A DNA stretch of 64,000 bases from assembly GCF_004684775.1 (NCBI RefSeq), contig NZ_SRIC01000009.1, positions 1 to 64,000 of the forward strand. Reading direction: 5' to 3'. Source of the stretch: Streptomyces sp. MZ04 (GTDB lineage: Bacteria > Actinomycetota > Actinomycetes > Streptomycetales > Streptomycetaceae). Each line of letters begins with the position of its first letter. The stretch's first letter is position 1. Shown here piece by piece: positions 35,389-43,577 of this stretch. The notes beneath the pieces were generated by a model. It was given only the letters and a program-made list of their open reading frames with translations, was not told the DNA's origin and ran no database searches. Both the position numbers and the translations under genes were made by a program.

Positions 35389-35508
35389 TGAGGTGAAGCC
35401 CCGGACACCGGCACGGCGTGGGAGCACGTGGGCAGCCCGCCCGCGATGGCAGTAAAGGTGGGGAACTCGTCATTGCGGACACCTCATGCCTGGCCAAGAA
35501 TCAAGGGC

Positions 35509-36000
35509 ATGCAGCAGCGAACGGTCCTGGTGGTCCTCTACGACGGCGTCCAGAGCCTCGACGTCACCGGCCCCGTCGAGGTCAGCGCCCAGCTCGCCGC
35601 GCAGACGGCCGTGCGCGAACCCCTGCGCGAGGTCCAGCAAGGGGTCTCCCCGCTTTGAGGCAGGGGAAGGATCACCGAGCACCCGGACGCCGATCTGTGC
35701 GTCGAGTCGCTCGCCGCCCGTGCCCGCCTCTCTCCCCGGCACTTCGCCCGCGCCTTCCAGACGGAGACCGGCATGACACCGGGCAAGTACGTCGAGCGCA
35801 TCCGCGTCGAGCACGCGCGCCGCGCCCTCGAGGACACCTCGGACGGCATCGCCGAGGTCTCCCGCGCCTGCGGCTACGGCACCCCGGAGGCGATGCGCCG
35901 GGCCTTCGTCAAGACCCTCGGCACGGCGCCCGCCGAGTACCGGCGCCGCTGCCACGCCACACCCGCGGCCCTGCCCGCGCCCATACCCGTACCCGCCCTC
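35509..36000 (+). pseudogene. Decayed GlxA-family (DJ-1/PfpI + AraC) transcriptional regulator
   Basis: The N-terminus MQQRTVLVVLYDGVQSLDVT is the start of the DJ-1-like domain of GlxA regulators. After about 25 residues it jumps to QLAAQTAVREPLREVQ, which in intact relatives lies just before the AraC domain near residue 200, so roughly 180-190 residues are missing in frame. A short foreign-looking stretch with a TGA stop (35656-35658) follows, then the same frame resumes with ITEHPDADLCVESLAARARL and a complete AraC DNA-binding domain to about 35960. The frame then has no stop before running over the next gene, so the normal end is lost too. Deletion, nonsense and readthrough all indicate a dead gene. 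The end is approximate. Confidence 0.85.
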
Positions 36001-36016
36001 CACGGACAGGAACTCC

Positions 36017-36652
36017 ATGCAGATCGCCATCGCCCTGTTCCCGAACTTCACCGCCCTGGACGCCGTCGGACCGTACGAGATCCTCAGCCGTGTCCCCGAC
36101 GCCGAGACCGTCTTCGTGGCGGAGCGGCCGGGAGCGCTGCACAGCGACACCGGCGCTCTCGCGCTTGTCGCCGAGAAGTCCTTCGCCGACGTGCCGAGCC
36201 CCGACGTCGTGATCGTCCCCGGCGGCCCCGGACAGAGCGGGCAGATGGGGAACGAGACGCTCCTTGGCTGGCTGCGCTCCGCCGACGCCACCACCACCTG
36301 GACTACATCCGTCTGCACCGGCTCCCTGCTGCTCGCCGCGGCGGGGCTCCTCACGGGCCGCCGTGCAGCCTCGCACTGGCTCGCGCTGGAGGCGCTGGAG
36401 AAGTTCGGCGTGACGGCGACGGGGGAGCGGGTGGTGTACGACGGCAAGTACGTCACGGCGGCCGGTGTCTCCTCCGGCATCGACATGGGGCTGAGCCTCC
36501 TCGGCCGGATCGCGGGCGACGAGTTCGCCCAGACCATCCAGCTCCTGACGGAGTACGACCCGCAGCCGCCCTACGACGCCGGGTCCCCCGAGAAGGCGCC
36601 CGCGCACCTGGTCGAGAAGCTCCGGGAGCAGACCCGCTTCAGCCGGCAGTAG
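36017..36652 (+). CDS. DJ-1/PfpI family protein (isonitrile-hydratase-like)
   Basis: A 211-residue class I glutamine-amidotransferase-like protein. The nucleophile elbow is TTSVCTGSLLLAAAGLL with Cys100, and the upstream acidic residue is in LDAVGPYEIL (about residue 18). VIVPGGPGQSGQM and RRAASHW match the isonitrile hydratase/InhA group within DJ-1. Such enzymes hydrate isonitriles or handle reactive carbonyls; the substrate here is unknown. It follows the degraded GlxA gene, whose intact form would combine a similar domain with AraC; the pair may once have formed a regulator-enzyme unit. Its 3' end overlaps the convergent enoyl-CoA hydratase gene by 14 bp. Confidence 0.85.
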   Translation: MQIAIALFPNFTALDAVGPYEILSRVPDAETVFVAERPGALHSDTGALALVAEKSFADVPSPDVVIVPGGPGQSGQMGNETLLGWLRSADATTTWTTSVCTGSLLLAAAGLLTGRRAASHWLALEALEKFGVTATGERVVYDGKYVTAAGVSSGIDMGLSLLGRIAGDEFAQTIQLLTEYDPQPPYDAGSPEKAPAHLVEKLREQTRFSRQ

Positions 36653-37388
36653 TCCATGTGAAGCGCGGCTCGCGGCGCTCCAGGAAGGCGGCGACTCCCT
36701 CGGCGGTGTCGCCGCCATCGCGTGCCTGCCCGGTCCAGTACGCGTCCCGGTCGGTGCGCCCCGCCACGAACTCCTTCGCCGCCGCCTGCGTCAGCTGGGA
36801 GCGCGCCGCGAGCACCTTGGTGAACTCCGCGACCCGCTTGTCCAGTTCGCCCGCGGGCAGCGCCTCGTCTACCAGGCCGCTGCGCAGCGCACGCCGGGCG
36901 TCGATCAACTCGCCCGAGAACAGCAGGTACTTGGCGGTCGCGGGCCCCACCAGGGACACCAGGCGCCGGGTGGACGACGACGCGTAGACGATCCCCAGCT
37001 TCGCCGGAGTGATCCCGAACAGGGCGTCCTCGTCCACGAACCGCAGATCGCAGGCCGCCGCCAGCTGAACGCCGCCGCCCACGCAGTGGCCGCGCACCGC
37101 GGCCAGCGTCGGCTTGGGGAAGGCGGCGAGCGCGTCCTCGGCCCGCAGCGTGAGCTCCTGCGCCTCGCCCGGCGACTGACGCAGCGAGGAGATGTCGGCG
37201 CCCGCGCAGAAGGTCGCCCCCTCGCCGGTCAGCACGACCGCGCGCACCGCGGGATCGCCGGCGAGCCCTTCGAGCAGCGTCGGCAGCCGCCGCCACATGT
37301 CCGTGGTCATGGCGTTTCGCTTGGCCGGATGATCGATGACGACGGTGGCGACGCCGTGCGTGACGGCCTGCCTCAGCTGCGGCTCCAT
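36639..37388 (-). CDS. Enoyl-CoA hydratase/isomerase family protein
   Basis: A 249-residue crotonase-fold protein. GEGATFCAGADISSL (about residues 55-69) and RGHCVGGGVQLAAACDLRF (about 98-116) form the oxyanion hole; ITPAKLGIVYASSSTRRL (about 124-141) replaces the usual catalytic Glu region, so the specific reaction (hydration, isomerisation or hydrolysis) is uncertain. ATG 37388 is the natural start; there is no clear ribosome site, but TAGCAT lies about 10 nt upstream and a leaderless mRNA is possible. It is convergent with the DJ-1 gene and divergent from the HdeD-like gene. No acyl-CoA partner gene is adjacent. Confidence 0.88.
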   Translation of the reverse strand: MEPQLRQAVTHGVATVVIDHPAKRNAMTTDMWRRLPTLLEGLAGDPAVRAVVLTGEGATFCAGADISSLRQSPGEAQELTLRAEDALAAFPKPTLAAVRGHCVGGGVQLAAACDLRFVDEDALFGITPAKLGIVYASSSTRRLVSLVGPATAKYLLFSGELIDARRALRSGLVDEALPAGELDKRVAEFTKVLAARSQLTQAAAKEFVAGRTDRDAYWTGQARDGGDTAEGVAAFLERREPRFTWTTAG

Positions 37389-37452
37389 GGGCCGGATGCT
37401 ATCCGCACCCCTCGAACGTACGATCAAGAAGGGGCGCGGAACGGAGACGCTG

Positions 37453-38124
37453 ATGGCCGCATCCAAGGGCGCCAAGGCCCCCGCATCCCTCACACACGAC
37501 GCGCGGCAACTCAGCCGCAGCCTCGGCCGTCTCGCCCTGCTCGGCGTGATCCTGACGGTGGCCGGGCTCGTCGGCCTCGTCTACACCGGTGTCGCCACGC
37601 TGACCTCGATGTTTCTGTTCGGCTGGCTGCTCCTGATCGGCGGCTGCGTCGGCCTGCTGCACGCGGTGCAGTCGCGCGGCACGGACTTCTTCTGGGTCGG
37701 TGTCGTCGTGGCCGCGCTGAACATCGCGGCCGGCGTCGTGATCATCGCCAGGCCCGACGTGGCGGCCGAGGCGCTGACCATGTTCGCGGCGCTGCTCTTC
37801 CTGACCGGCGGTGTGTTCCGTCTTGTCGGCAGCCTGGTGGTGCGCGGCCCGCAGTTCGGCTGGACCCTGGTACAGGGCGCCTTCGGTCTGCTGCTCGGCA
37901 TCCTGGTGCTCTCCGAGTGGCCCGCCAGCAGCCAGTACGTGATCGGCTGCTTCTTCTCGCTGGCCCTGCTCTTCGACGGCCTCGGTCTGCTCGCCGCGGG
38001 CGTCGGCGGGCGCCGGATCGTCGGCATGGTCGCCGAGCGACCGCCAGAAAAAACCGAACAACCCGTACAAACCGAAGAAAGCTTGAAAGGGAAACCAAGA
38101 GGGCAGGAACAGTCACACAACTGA
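37453..38124 (+). CDS. HdeD-like (DUF308) membrane protein
   Basis: A 223-residue protein with six hydrophobic helices arranged in three pairs between about residues 25 and 190 (for example LGRLALLGVILTVAGLVGLV, FLFGWLLLIGGCVGLLHAV, QGAFGLLLGILVLSEWP), the repeated two-helix unit of the HdeD family linked to acid or general stress. ATG 37453 has ACGGAG 6 nt upstream. The last 30 residues are a hydrophilic, Glu/Lys/Gln-rich tail encoded by strikingly A-rich DNA (about 38045-38110), unlike the rest of the gene, which suggests a late-acquired or weakly constrained end. It is transcribed alone. Confidence 0.85.
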   Translation: MAASKGAKAPASLTHDARQLSRSLGRLALLGVILTVAGLVGLVYTGVATLTSMFLFGWLLLIGGCVGLLHAVQSRGTDFFWVGVVVAALNIAAGVVIIARPDVAAEALTMFAALLFLTGGVFRLVGSLVVRGPQFGWTLVQGAFGLLLGILVLSEWPASSQYVIGCFFSLALLFDGLGLLAAGVGGRRIVGMVAERPPEKTEQPVQTEESLKGKPRGQEQSHN

Positions 38125-38217
38125 CGCGGTCATGCGTCACTGATCAAATGCCGTCGATAGTCGCTGACTTATGGTCAGTAGTGCGGTCCGGACCAGAGCG
38201 TTCCCAACACTCGACGT

Positions 38218-38733
38218 GTGGTGACAATCGAGCGCAAGGGCGGCGACCGGACGATGGACGACGACGGGAGGGGGCGCAGCCCACTCCCTCGGGGGAGCGG
38301 AAGGGTGCCGTACGAGGGCGTGTGGCGGTTCACCGCCGCGGCCGTCGACGCCTCCGTGCCCCAGGCACGGCACGCGGTACGTGATCTGCTCGCCCGCCAG
38401 GGTGTGCCCGCATCGGACGATCTGGCGCAGGGCCTGCTGCTCATCGTCTCCGAGCTGGTCACCAACGCGGTGCGGCATGCCGCCCTGCTCTCGCCGATGC
38501 TCGCGGTGGAGGTCGCGGTGGGCGCCGAGTGGGTGCGGGTCTCCGTCGAGGACGACCACCCCTACCGCCCGACCGCCCTGGTGGCCGACCACGGACAGAC
38601 GGGCGGGCGCGGTCTCCTGCTGGTCCGGGAGATCACCCAGGAGGCGGGCGGCGCCTGCGACGTCGAGCACACGGCGAGCGGGGGCAAGGTCATCTGGGCG
38701 GCCCTGCCCCTCAAGCCCAACGGCACCGTCTGA
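38218..38733 (+). CDS. Anti-sigma-factor-like ATP-binding protein (HATPase, RsbW/SpoIIAB type)
   Basis: About 171 residues. The HATPase_c fold shows the N box SELVTNAVRHA (about residues 80-90) and the G1 region VEDDHPYRPT followed by GGRGLLLVREIT (about 130-141). In Streptomyces this large family holds anti-sigma kinases and related switches; most are uncharacterised. The start is uncertain: GTG 38218 or 38221 lack a ribosome site, while ATG 38254 has AAGGGCGG upstream and would drop 12 residues. No sigma factor or anti-anti-sigma gene is adjacent, so the partner is unknown. It converges with idi, with a 10-bp gap. Confidence 0.82.
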   Translation: MVTIERKGGDRTMDDDGRGRSPLPRGSGRVPYEGVWRFTAAAVDASVPQARHAVRDLLARQGVPASDDLAQGLLLIVSELVTNAVRHAALLSPMLAVEVAVGAEWVRVSVEDDHPYRPTALVADHGQTGGRGLLLVREITQEAGGACDVEHTASGGKVIWAALPLKPNGTV

Positions 38734-38743
38734 CGCTACGCGT

Positions 38744-39337
38744 TCACCAGCCGGCCGAGGGCCCGGTCAGCTCGCGGATCGCGGGCCTGGCCGCGTCGAG
38801 GACGGTCATGAACCAGGCGGAGAACGGCCCCTGCGCGTGCCGGACCGTCAGTTCCTCGGCCGTCACGAACGCGGTCTCGCCGACCTCGGACGCGTCGGGC
38901 CGCAGCGGCGACTGCACCATCCCCACGAACAGGTGGTTGAACTCCTGCTCCACCAGGCCCGACTCGGGGTCCGGGTGGTTGTAGCGGACGGTGCCCGCCT
39001 CGGCGAGCAGCGAGGGCGAGACGCCCAGCTCCTCGTACGTACGCCGGGCGGCCGCCGCGAACGGCGCCTCGCCGGGGTACGGGTGCCCGCAGCAGGTGTT
39101 CGACCAGACGCCGGGGGAGTGGTACTTGCCCAGGGCGCGCTGCTGGAGGAGCAGTCTGCCCTGCTCGTCGAAGAGGAAGACGGAGAACGCCCGGTGCAGC
39201 CGCCCGGGTGCCTGATGCGCGGAGAGTTTCTCCGCTGTGCCGATCGTCCTGCCGTCCTCGTCGACGAGTTCGAGCAAGATCGCTTCTCCGGTGCCGTTCG
39301 ACGAGCTGTTCGCCGTGGTGGCAGGTGTGATCGGCAT
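38744..39337 (-). CDS. idi: Isopentenyl-diphosphate delta-isomerase, type I
   Basis: A 197-residue Nudix-fold isomerase converting IPP to DMAPP. The catalytic Cys is in WSNTCCGHPYPGE (about residue 80-81), HRAFSVFLFDEQGRLLLQQR contains the metal-binding His, and AARRTYEELGV is the Nudix helix with catalytic Glu further on (EQEFNHLF). I chose ATG 39337, which has GAAGG 6 nt upstream; ATG 39343 abuts that site directly. It lies on the same strand downstream of the zinc exporter gene, 88 bp apart. It supplies DMAPP for the isoprenoid work of the nearby hopanoid operon, although dxs and ispG are 20 kb away. Confidence 0.94.
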   Translation of the reverse strand: MPITPATTANSSSNGTGEAILLELVDEDGRTIGTAEKLSAHQAPGRLHRAFSVFLFDEQGRLLLQQRALGKYHSPGVWSNTCCGHPYPGEAPFAAAARRTYEELGVSPSLLAEAGTVRYNHPDPESGLVEQEFNHLFVGMVQSPLRPDASEVGETAFVTAEELTVRHAQGPFSAWFMTVLDAARPAIRELTGPSAGW

Positions 39338-39395
39338 ACCCATCCTTCGCTTCGGTCTACGAACCTCAAGTCTGCCGTACCGGAGGGCCTGACAC

Positions 39396-39436
39396 CCTCA
39401 GTGGCACAACCTCAGTGGCACAACCTCAGTGGCACA
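39396..39436. repeat. Three tandem copies of a 14-bp unit spanning the exporter stop codon
   Basis: CCTCAGTGGCACAA occurs at 39396-39409 and 39410-39423 exactly, and at 39424-39436 for 13 positions. The last copy holds the reverse-strand TGA of the CDF exporter gene (39426-39428) and its final codons. This is the same arrangement as at 688-732. Confidence 0.92.
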
Positions 39437-40364
39437 GCTTCGCCTCGTGCTCCGCGTGCCCGACCGGCTCCAGTTGGAACGTGCAGTGCTCGACGTCGAA
39501 GTGATCGCCCAGGCAGCCCTGCAGCTCGTGCAGCATCTTCTCGTGGCCGATCGCGTTCAGCGCCTCGGGGCTGACGACCACATGCGCGGAGAGAACGGGC
39601 ATCCCCGAAGTGATGGTCCACGCGTGCAGATCGTGGACGTCCTCGACGCCCGGCAGATTCAGTATGTGCGAGCGGACCTCGGCCATGTCGACGCCCTTGG
39701 GCGCCGACTCCAGGAGCACGTTCAGCGTCTCCCGCAGCAGCTTCACCGTACGCGGGACGATCATGAGGCCGATCACCAGCGAGGCGATCGGGTCCGCGGC
39801 CTGCCAGCCGGTGGTCAGGATGAGCACCGCCGCGACGATCACCGCAAGGGAGCCGAGGGCGTCCGCCATGACCTCGAGGAAGGCGCCGCGCACGTTCAGG
39901 CTGTCCTTCTGGCCGCGCATCAGGAGCGAGAGCGAGATCATGTTCGCGACGAGGCCGATGACACCGAAGACGATCGTCAGGCCGCCCTCGGTCTCGGCCG
40001 GCGTGATGAACCGCTGGATCGCCTCGTACAGCACATAGCCGCCGACGCCGAGCAGCAGCAGACAGTTGGCGAGCGCGGCGAGGATCTCGGCGCGTGCGTA
40101 GCCGAACGTGCGGGACTCGGTCGGCGGCCGGTTGGCGAAGTGGATCGCGAGCAGGGCCATGCCGAGCCCGAGCGCGTCCGTCGCCATGTGCGTCGCGTCC
40201 GCGATGAGCGCGAGCGAATCCGCCATGAGGCCGCCGACGATCTCGACCACCATGACGGTGATCGTGATGGAGAGCGCGATGCGCAGCCGTCCTTGATGGG
40301 CGGCCGCCGCGGTGCCCGTCGTGGGCCCCCCGTGCGTGTGTCCGTGATCGTGCCCAGCCCCCAT
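39426..40364 (-). CDS. zitB: Cation-diffusion-facilitator zinc exporter (ZitB/CzcD-like)
   Basis: A 312-residue CDF transporter exporting Zn2+ by proton antiport. The His-rich N-terminus HDHGHTHGG precedes six transmembrane helices; ADSLALIADATHMATDALGL (about 48-67) holds the first HxxxD zinc site and EVMADALGSLAVIVAA (about 165-180) the second. The cytoplasmic C-terminal domain (DVHDLHAWTITSG) is complete. ATG 40364. A probable Zur box sits at 40468-40482. In S. coelicolor, Zur activates zitB at high zinc, to my recollection at the equivalent locus, so the symbol is used by synteny. The stop codon falls in a 14-bp tandem repeat; idi follows on the same strand. Confidence 0.88.
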   Translation of the reverse strand: MGAGHDHGHTHGGPTTGTAAAAHQGRLRIALSITITVMVVEIVGGLMADSLALIADATHMATDALGLGMALLAIHFANRPPTESRTFGYARAEILAALANCLLLLGVGGYVLYEAIQRFITPAETEGGLTIVFGVIGLVANMISLSLLMRGQKDSLNVRGAFLEVMADALGSLAVIVAAVLILTTGWQAADPIASLVIGLMIVPRTVKLLRETLNVLLESAPKGVDMAEVRSHILNLPGVEDVHDLHAWTITSGMPVLSAHVVVSPEALNAIGHEKMLHELQGCLGDHFDVEHCTFQLEPVGHAEHEAKLCH

Positions 40365-40467
40365 GGAAGCCGCCTCCGTGTGCTCGGTATCGGTCTTCTG
40401 TTCCCCGGTCGTGTGCCTGCCGCGATCACAGTCAACTACGGGTGGGGGGTATCTGGCAACGCGGCAC

Positions 40468-40482
40468 TGAACACCGTTGTCA
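40468..40482 (-). promoter_or_regulatory. Probable Zur box upstream of the zinc exporter
   Basis: On the reverse strand this reads TGACAACGGTGTTCA, a 15-bp pseudo-palindrome with TGA/TCA ends and an inner AC-N-GT, close to the Streptomyces Zur consensus TGAAAATGATTTTCA. It is about 104-118 bp upstream of the exporter ATG. A GGGGGTAT stretch (40445-40452) nearby also resembles a CsoR half-site. Confidence 0.55.
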
Positions 40483-40486
40483 TATG

Positions 40487-40518
40487 CTCTGACCTGCGGA
40501 AATGACCGCAGGTCAGAG
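40487..40518 (-). terminator. Terminator of galE
   Basis: A perfect 13-bp stem (CTCTGACCTGCGG at 40487-40499 with 40506-40518) and a loop AAATGA. It lies 12 nt beyond the galE stop on the reverse strand and separates galE from the zinc exporter's regulatory region. Confidence 0.8.
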
Positions 40519-40529
40519 TGCTGGAGGGG

Positions 40530-41513
40530 TCAGGAGCGGCGTGCCTCGGGGTGATGGAGGCACCAGCCGGCCCAAGCGGATTCGACCATCTCGCGTACCC
40601 CGCGCCGGGCCGTCCAGCCCAGCTCCTTGGCGGCCAGGCCCGCGTCAGCGACGGCCCGTGGCGCGTCGCCCGCGCGGCCGGGCTCCAGCACGGCGGGGCG
40701 GGTGTCGCCGGCGACCTCGCCGATGAGCGTCACCAGTTCGCGTACGGAAACGCCCTCGCCGCGGCCGATGTTCACCGTCAGATCGCCCGCGGGCCGCTCC
40801 GTCACCCGGCGGGCCGCCGCGAGGTGCGCGTCGGCGAGGTCGGCGACATGGATGTAGTCACGGACGCAGGTGCCGTCCGGCGTCGGGTGCCCGTCCCCGA
40901 AGATCCGCGGCGCCTCGCCGCGGGTGAGCCGGTCGAAGACCATCGGTACGACGTTGAAGACCCCGGTGTCCGCGAGCTCGGGCGTCGCGGCCCCCGCCAC
41001 GTTGAAATAGCGCAGGCACACGGTCGCGATGCCGTGCGCCCGGCCCGCGGCCCGCACCAGCCACTCCCCGGCGAGCTTTGTCTCGCCGTACGGATTGATC
41101 GGTGAGCACGGAGTGTCCTCGCTCACGAGGTCCACGGCGGGCGGATTGCCGTACACCGCCGCCGACGACGAGAAGACGAACCGCTTGATGCCGGCGTCGG
41201 CCACCGCTTCGAGCAGCGTCACCAGGCCGCCCACGTTCTCCCGGTAGTAGCGCAGCGGCTGCTCCACGGACTCGCCGACCTGCTTGCGGGCCGCGAGATG
41301 CACCACACCCGTCACACCGTGCTCGGCGAAGACCCGCCGCAGCAGCTCACCGTCGAGCGATGAGCCCCGAATGAGAGGAATGTCCGCCGGCAGCCGCTCA
41401 GGCACCCCGGCCGATCCGTCGTCGAGAACGACGACCCGCTCCCCGGCACCGGCCATCGCCCGCACCACGTGTGCCCCGATATATCCCGCTCCACCTGTGA
41501 TCATCCACGTCAT
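40530..41513 (-). CDS. galE: UDP-glucose 4-epimerase
   Basis: A 327-residue extended short-chain dehydrogenase/reductase interconverting UDP-glucose and UDP-galactose. The NAD site is MITGGAGYIGAHVV (residues 4-17), the catalytic pair is YGETK (Tyr near residue 148) with SSSAAVYGNP supplying Ser, and LRYFNVAGA is the epimerase substrate motif. ATG 41513 has AGTGGA about 7 nt upstream; the frame extends further but without coding character. It is divergent from the phosphotransferase cluster at 41760, so it may supply UDP-galactose for that cluster's glycosyltransferase, although this is inferred from position only. Other NDP-sugar epimerases share these motifs. Confidence 0.9.
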   Translation of the reverse strand: MTWMITGGAGYIGAHVVRAMAGAGERVVVLDDGSAGVPERLPADIPLIRGSSLDGELLRRVFAEHGVTGVVHLAARKQVGESVEQPLRYYRENVGGLVTLLEAVADAGIKRFVFSSSAAVYGNPPAVDLVSEDTPCSPINPYGETKLAGEWLVRAAGRAHGIATVCLRYFNVAGAATPELADTGVFNVVPMVFDRLTRGEAPRIFGDGHPTPDGTCVRDYIHVADLADAHLAAARRVTERPAGDLTVNIGRGEGVSVRELVTLIGEVAGDTRPAVLEPGRAGDAPRAVADAGLAAKELGWTARRGVREMVESAWAGWCLHHPEARRS

Positions 41514-41759
41514 GGGCGTCCACTTTATGCCGGTCGATGAAGTGCGGTTTGTGGGGCCGGGCCCCCATCGACCATGATGATCGTGTCGACGGCGGCCCTC
41601 GCAGGCCGTGCTTATCGGGCCGTAAACGGGCGGTGAACGCCCGCTTCTATTCATCCGATAGCCTCTGCCGACGTGCCGCCCGGCCGCACCGGCCTGGGGC
41701 GCCCCTCATCACGCACGTGCGCTGCGCGAGCCGCGCCGTGAATCAAGGAGTGAGTTCGT

Positions 41760-43577
41760 CTGTCGACCGCCATCCTGACCGGTCAGCCGGTCCCCGGGTC
41801 GCCGCTCGAAGGCGATCTGCGGTCCCTGGGCTTTGACGTGCGGATCGCCTCCGACGCGGCGGAAACCGAGACGCTGCTCGCCGCCGTACCGGCAGGCCAG
41901 CGGGTCGCGGTCGTCGACGCGCGCTTCGTGGGCCACGCCCACGCACTGCGCCTAGGCCTCACCGACCCGCGCTTCGCCGCGTCCGCGGTGCCCGGCGCCG
42001 TCTCCGCGAAGCCCGAGGCGCGAGCGGGCCTGACCCGGGCCCTGCGCACGGCGACGGGCGGCAACGGCGGCGGCTCCACCACGGCGGTCGAGGCGCTCGC
42101 CGACCACATCGCCGAGGCGATCGAGGCCGAAGGGCAGGACGTCCACCGCCCCGACCTCGGGACCCTGGTCGCCACCGTGCCCAGCGATCCGCAGGCGCGG
42201 AACGAGGCACGGCAGGCCGTCGCCGCCGTGGACGAGGAGGCCGTACGCCTGCGCACCGCGGTCAAGTCGCGGGACGGCTTCTTCACGACGTACTGCATCT
42301 CCCCCTACTCGCGCCACATCGCCCGCTGGTGCGCCCGCCGGGGCCTCACCCCGAACCAGGTCACCACCGCGTCGCTGCTCACCGCCCTGATCGCGGCGGG
42401 CTGCGCGGCGACCGGAACGCGCGGCGGCTTCGTCGCGGCGGGCCTCCTGCTGCTCTTCTCCTTCGTCCTGGACTGCACGGACGGGCAGCTCGCCCGCTAC
42501 TCCCTGCAGTACTCGACGCTCGGCGCCTGGCTCGACGCGACCTTCGACCGGGCCAAGGAGTACGCCTACTACGCGGGCCTCGCGCTCGGCGCGGCCCGCG
42601 GCGGCGACGACGTATGGGCACTCGCGCTCGGCGCGATGGTCCTGCAGACCTGCCGCCATGTCGTGGACTTCTCCTTCAACGAGGCAAACGCAGACAGTAT
42701 CGCCGCGACGGCCAACACCAGCCCCACCGCGGCCCTTTCGGACAAGCTCGACAGCGTCGGGTGGACGGTCTGGGTGCGCCGGATGATCGTCCTGCCGATC
42801 GGCGAGCGCTGGGCGATGATCGCGGTCCTCACCGCGGTGACCACACCCCGCATCACCCTGACCGTGCTGATCATCGGCTGCGCGCTGGCCGCCTGCTACA
42901 CCACGGCAGGCCGCGTCCTGCGCTCGCTGACCCGCAAGGCGACCCGCACCGACCGCGCCGCCCAGGCCTTGGCCGACCTCGCCGACAACGGCCCGCTCGC
43001 CTCCGCCTTCGCGGCGCTCAAGCCGGCCGGCCTGTCGCTGCCCGCCCCGGTCATCGCCTTCGTCGGTGGCGCCGTGATCGTCTGTGTGGCGGCTTTCACT
43101 TCGTACGGCAGCCCGTGGGTGGTCGTCGCCGCGGTGATCTACGTCGTCACCTCCGGCCTCGCCCTCGCCCGGCCCCTCAAGGGCCCCCTGGACTGGCTGG
43201 TTCCGCCGTTCTTCCGGGTGGCCGAATACGGCACCGTGCTGGTGCTCGCGGTCAACGCCGACGTGAACGGAGCGCTTCCTGCGGCTTTCGGCCTGGTGGC
43301 CGCGGTCGCCTACCATCACTACGACACGGTGTACCGCATCAAGGGCGGCACCGGCGCGCCCCCGCACTGGCTGGTGCGGGCGATCGGCGGACAAGAAGGC
43401 CGGGTCCTGGTGGTCGCACTGGCCGCCGCCCTGCTGCACAACACAGATTTCACCGTCGCGCTCACGGCACTAGCCGTGGCCGTGGCACTCGTGGTGCTCG
43501 TCGAGAGCATCCGCTTCTGGGTGACCGCTCACAAGCGCGGAGCACCCGCCGTACACGATGAAGGAGAACCCGCATGA
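41760..43577 (+). CDS. Bidomain CDP-alcohol phosphotransferase, apparent CTG start
   Basis: About 605 residues. The N-terminal 160 residues resemble a degenerate nucleotidyltransferase-like domain. A link TAVKSRDGFFTTYCIS leads to a CDP-alcohol phosphatidyltransferase domain with the full motif: Asp238, Asp241-Gly242, Ala245-Arg246, Gly255, Asp259 and Asp263, within several membrane helices. This layout recalls the archaeal/thermophile inositol-phosphate cytidylyltransferase/DIPP synthase fusion. The C-terminal half has 6-8 further hydrophobic helices. The frame has a TGA at 41751-41753; the coding-like sequence begins with CTG at 41760, 9 nt after AAGGAG (41745-41750). GTG 41838 is the next ordinary start but has no ribosome site and cuts conserved-looking sequence. 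It overlaps the next gene by 4 bp. Confidence 0.82.
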   Translation: MSTAILTGQPVPGSPLEGDLRSLGFDVRIASDAAETETLLAAVPAGQRVAVVDARFVGHAHALRLGLTDPRFAASAVPGAVSAKPEARAGLTRALRTATGGNGGGSTTAVEALADHIAEAIEAEGQDVHRPDLGTLVATVPSDPQARNEARQAVAAVDEEAVRLRTAVKSRDGFFTTYCISPYSRHIARWCARRGLTPNQVTTASLLTALIAAGCAATGTRGGFVAAGLLLLFSFVLDCTDGQLARYSLQYSTLGAWLDATFDRAKEYAYYAGLALGAARGGDDVWALALGAMVLQTCRHVVDFSFNEANADSIAATANTSPTAALSDKLDSVGWTVWVRRMIVLPIGERWAMIAVLTAVTTPRITLTVLIIGCALAACYTTAGRVLRSLTRKATRTDRAAQALADLADNGPLASAFAALKPAGLSLPAPVIAFVGGAVIVCVAAFTSYGSPWVVVAAVIYVVTSGLALARPLKGPLDWLVPPFFRVAEYGTVLVLAVNADVNGALPAAFGLVAAVAYHHYDTVYRIKGGTGAPPHWLVRAIGGQEGRVLVVALAAALLHNTDFTVALTALAVAVALVVLVESIRFWVTAHKRGAPAVHDEGEPA

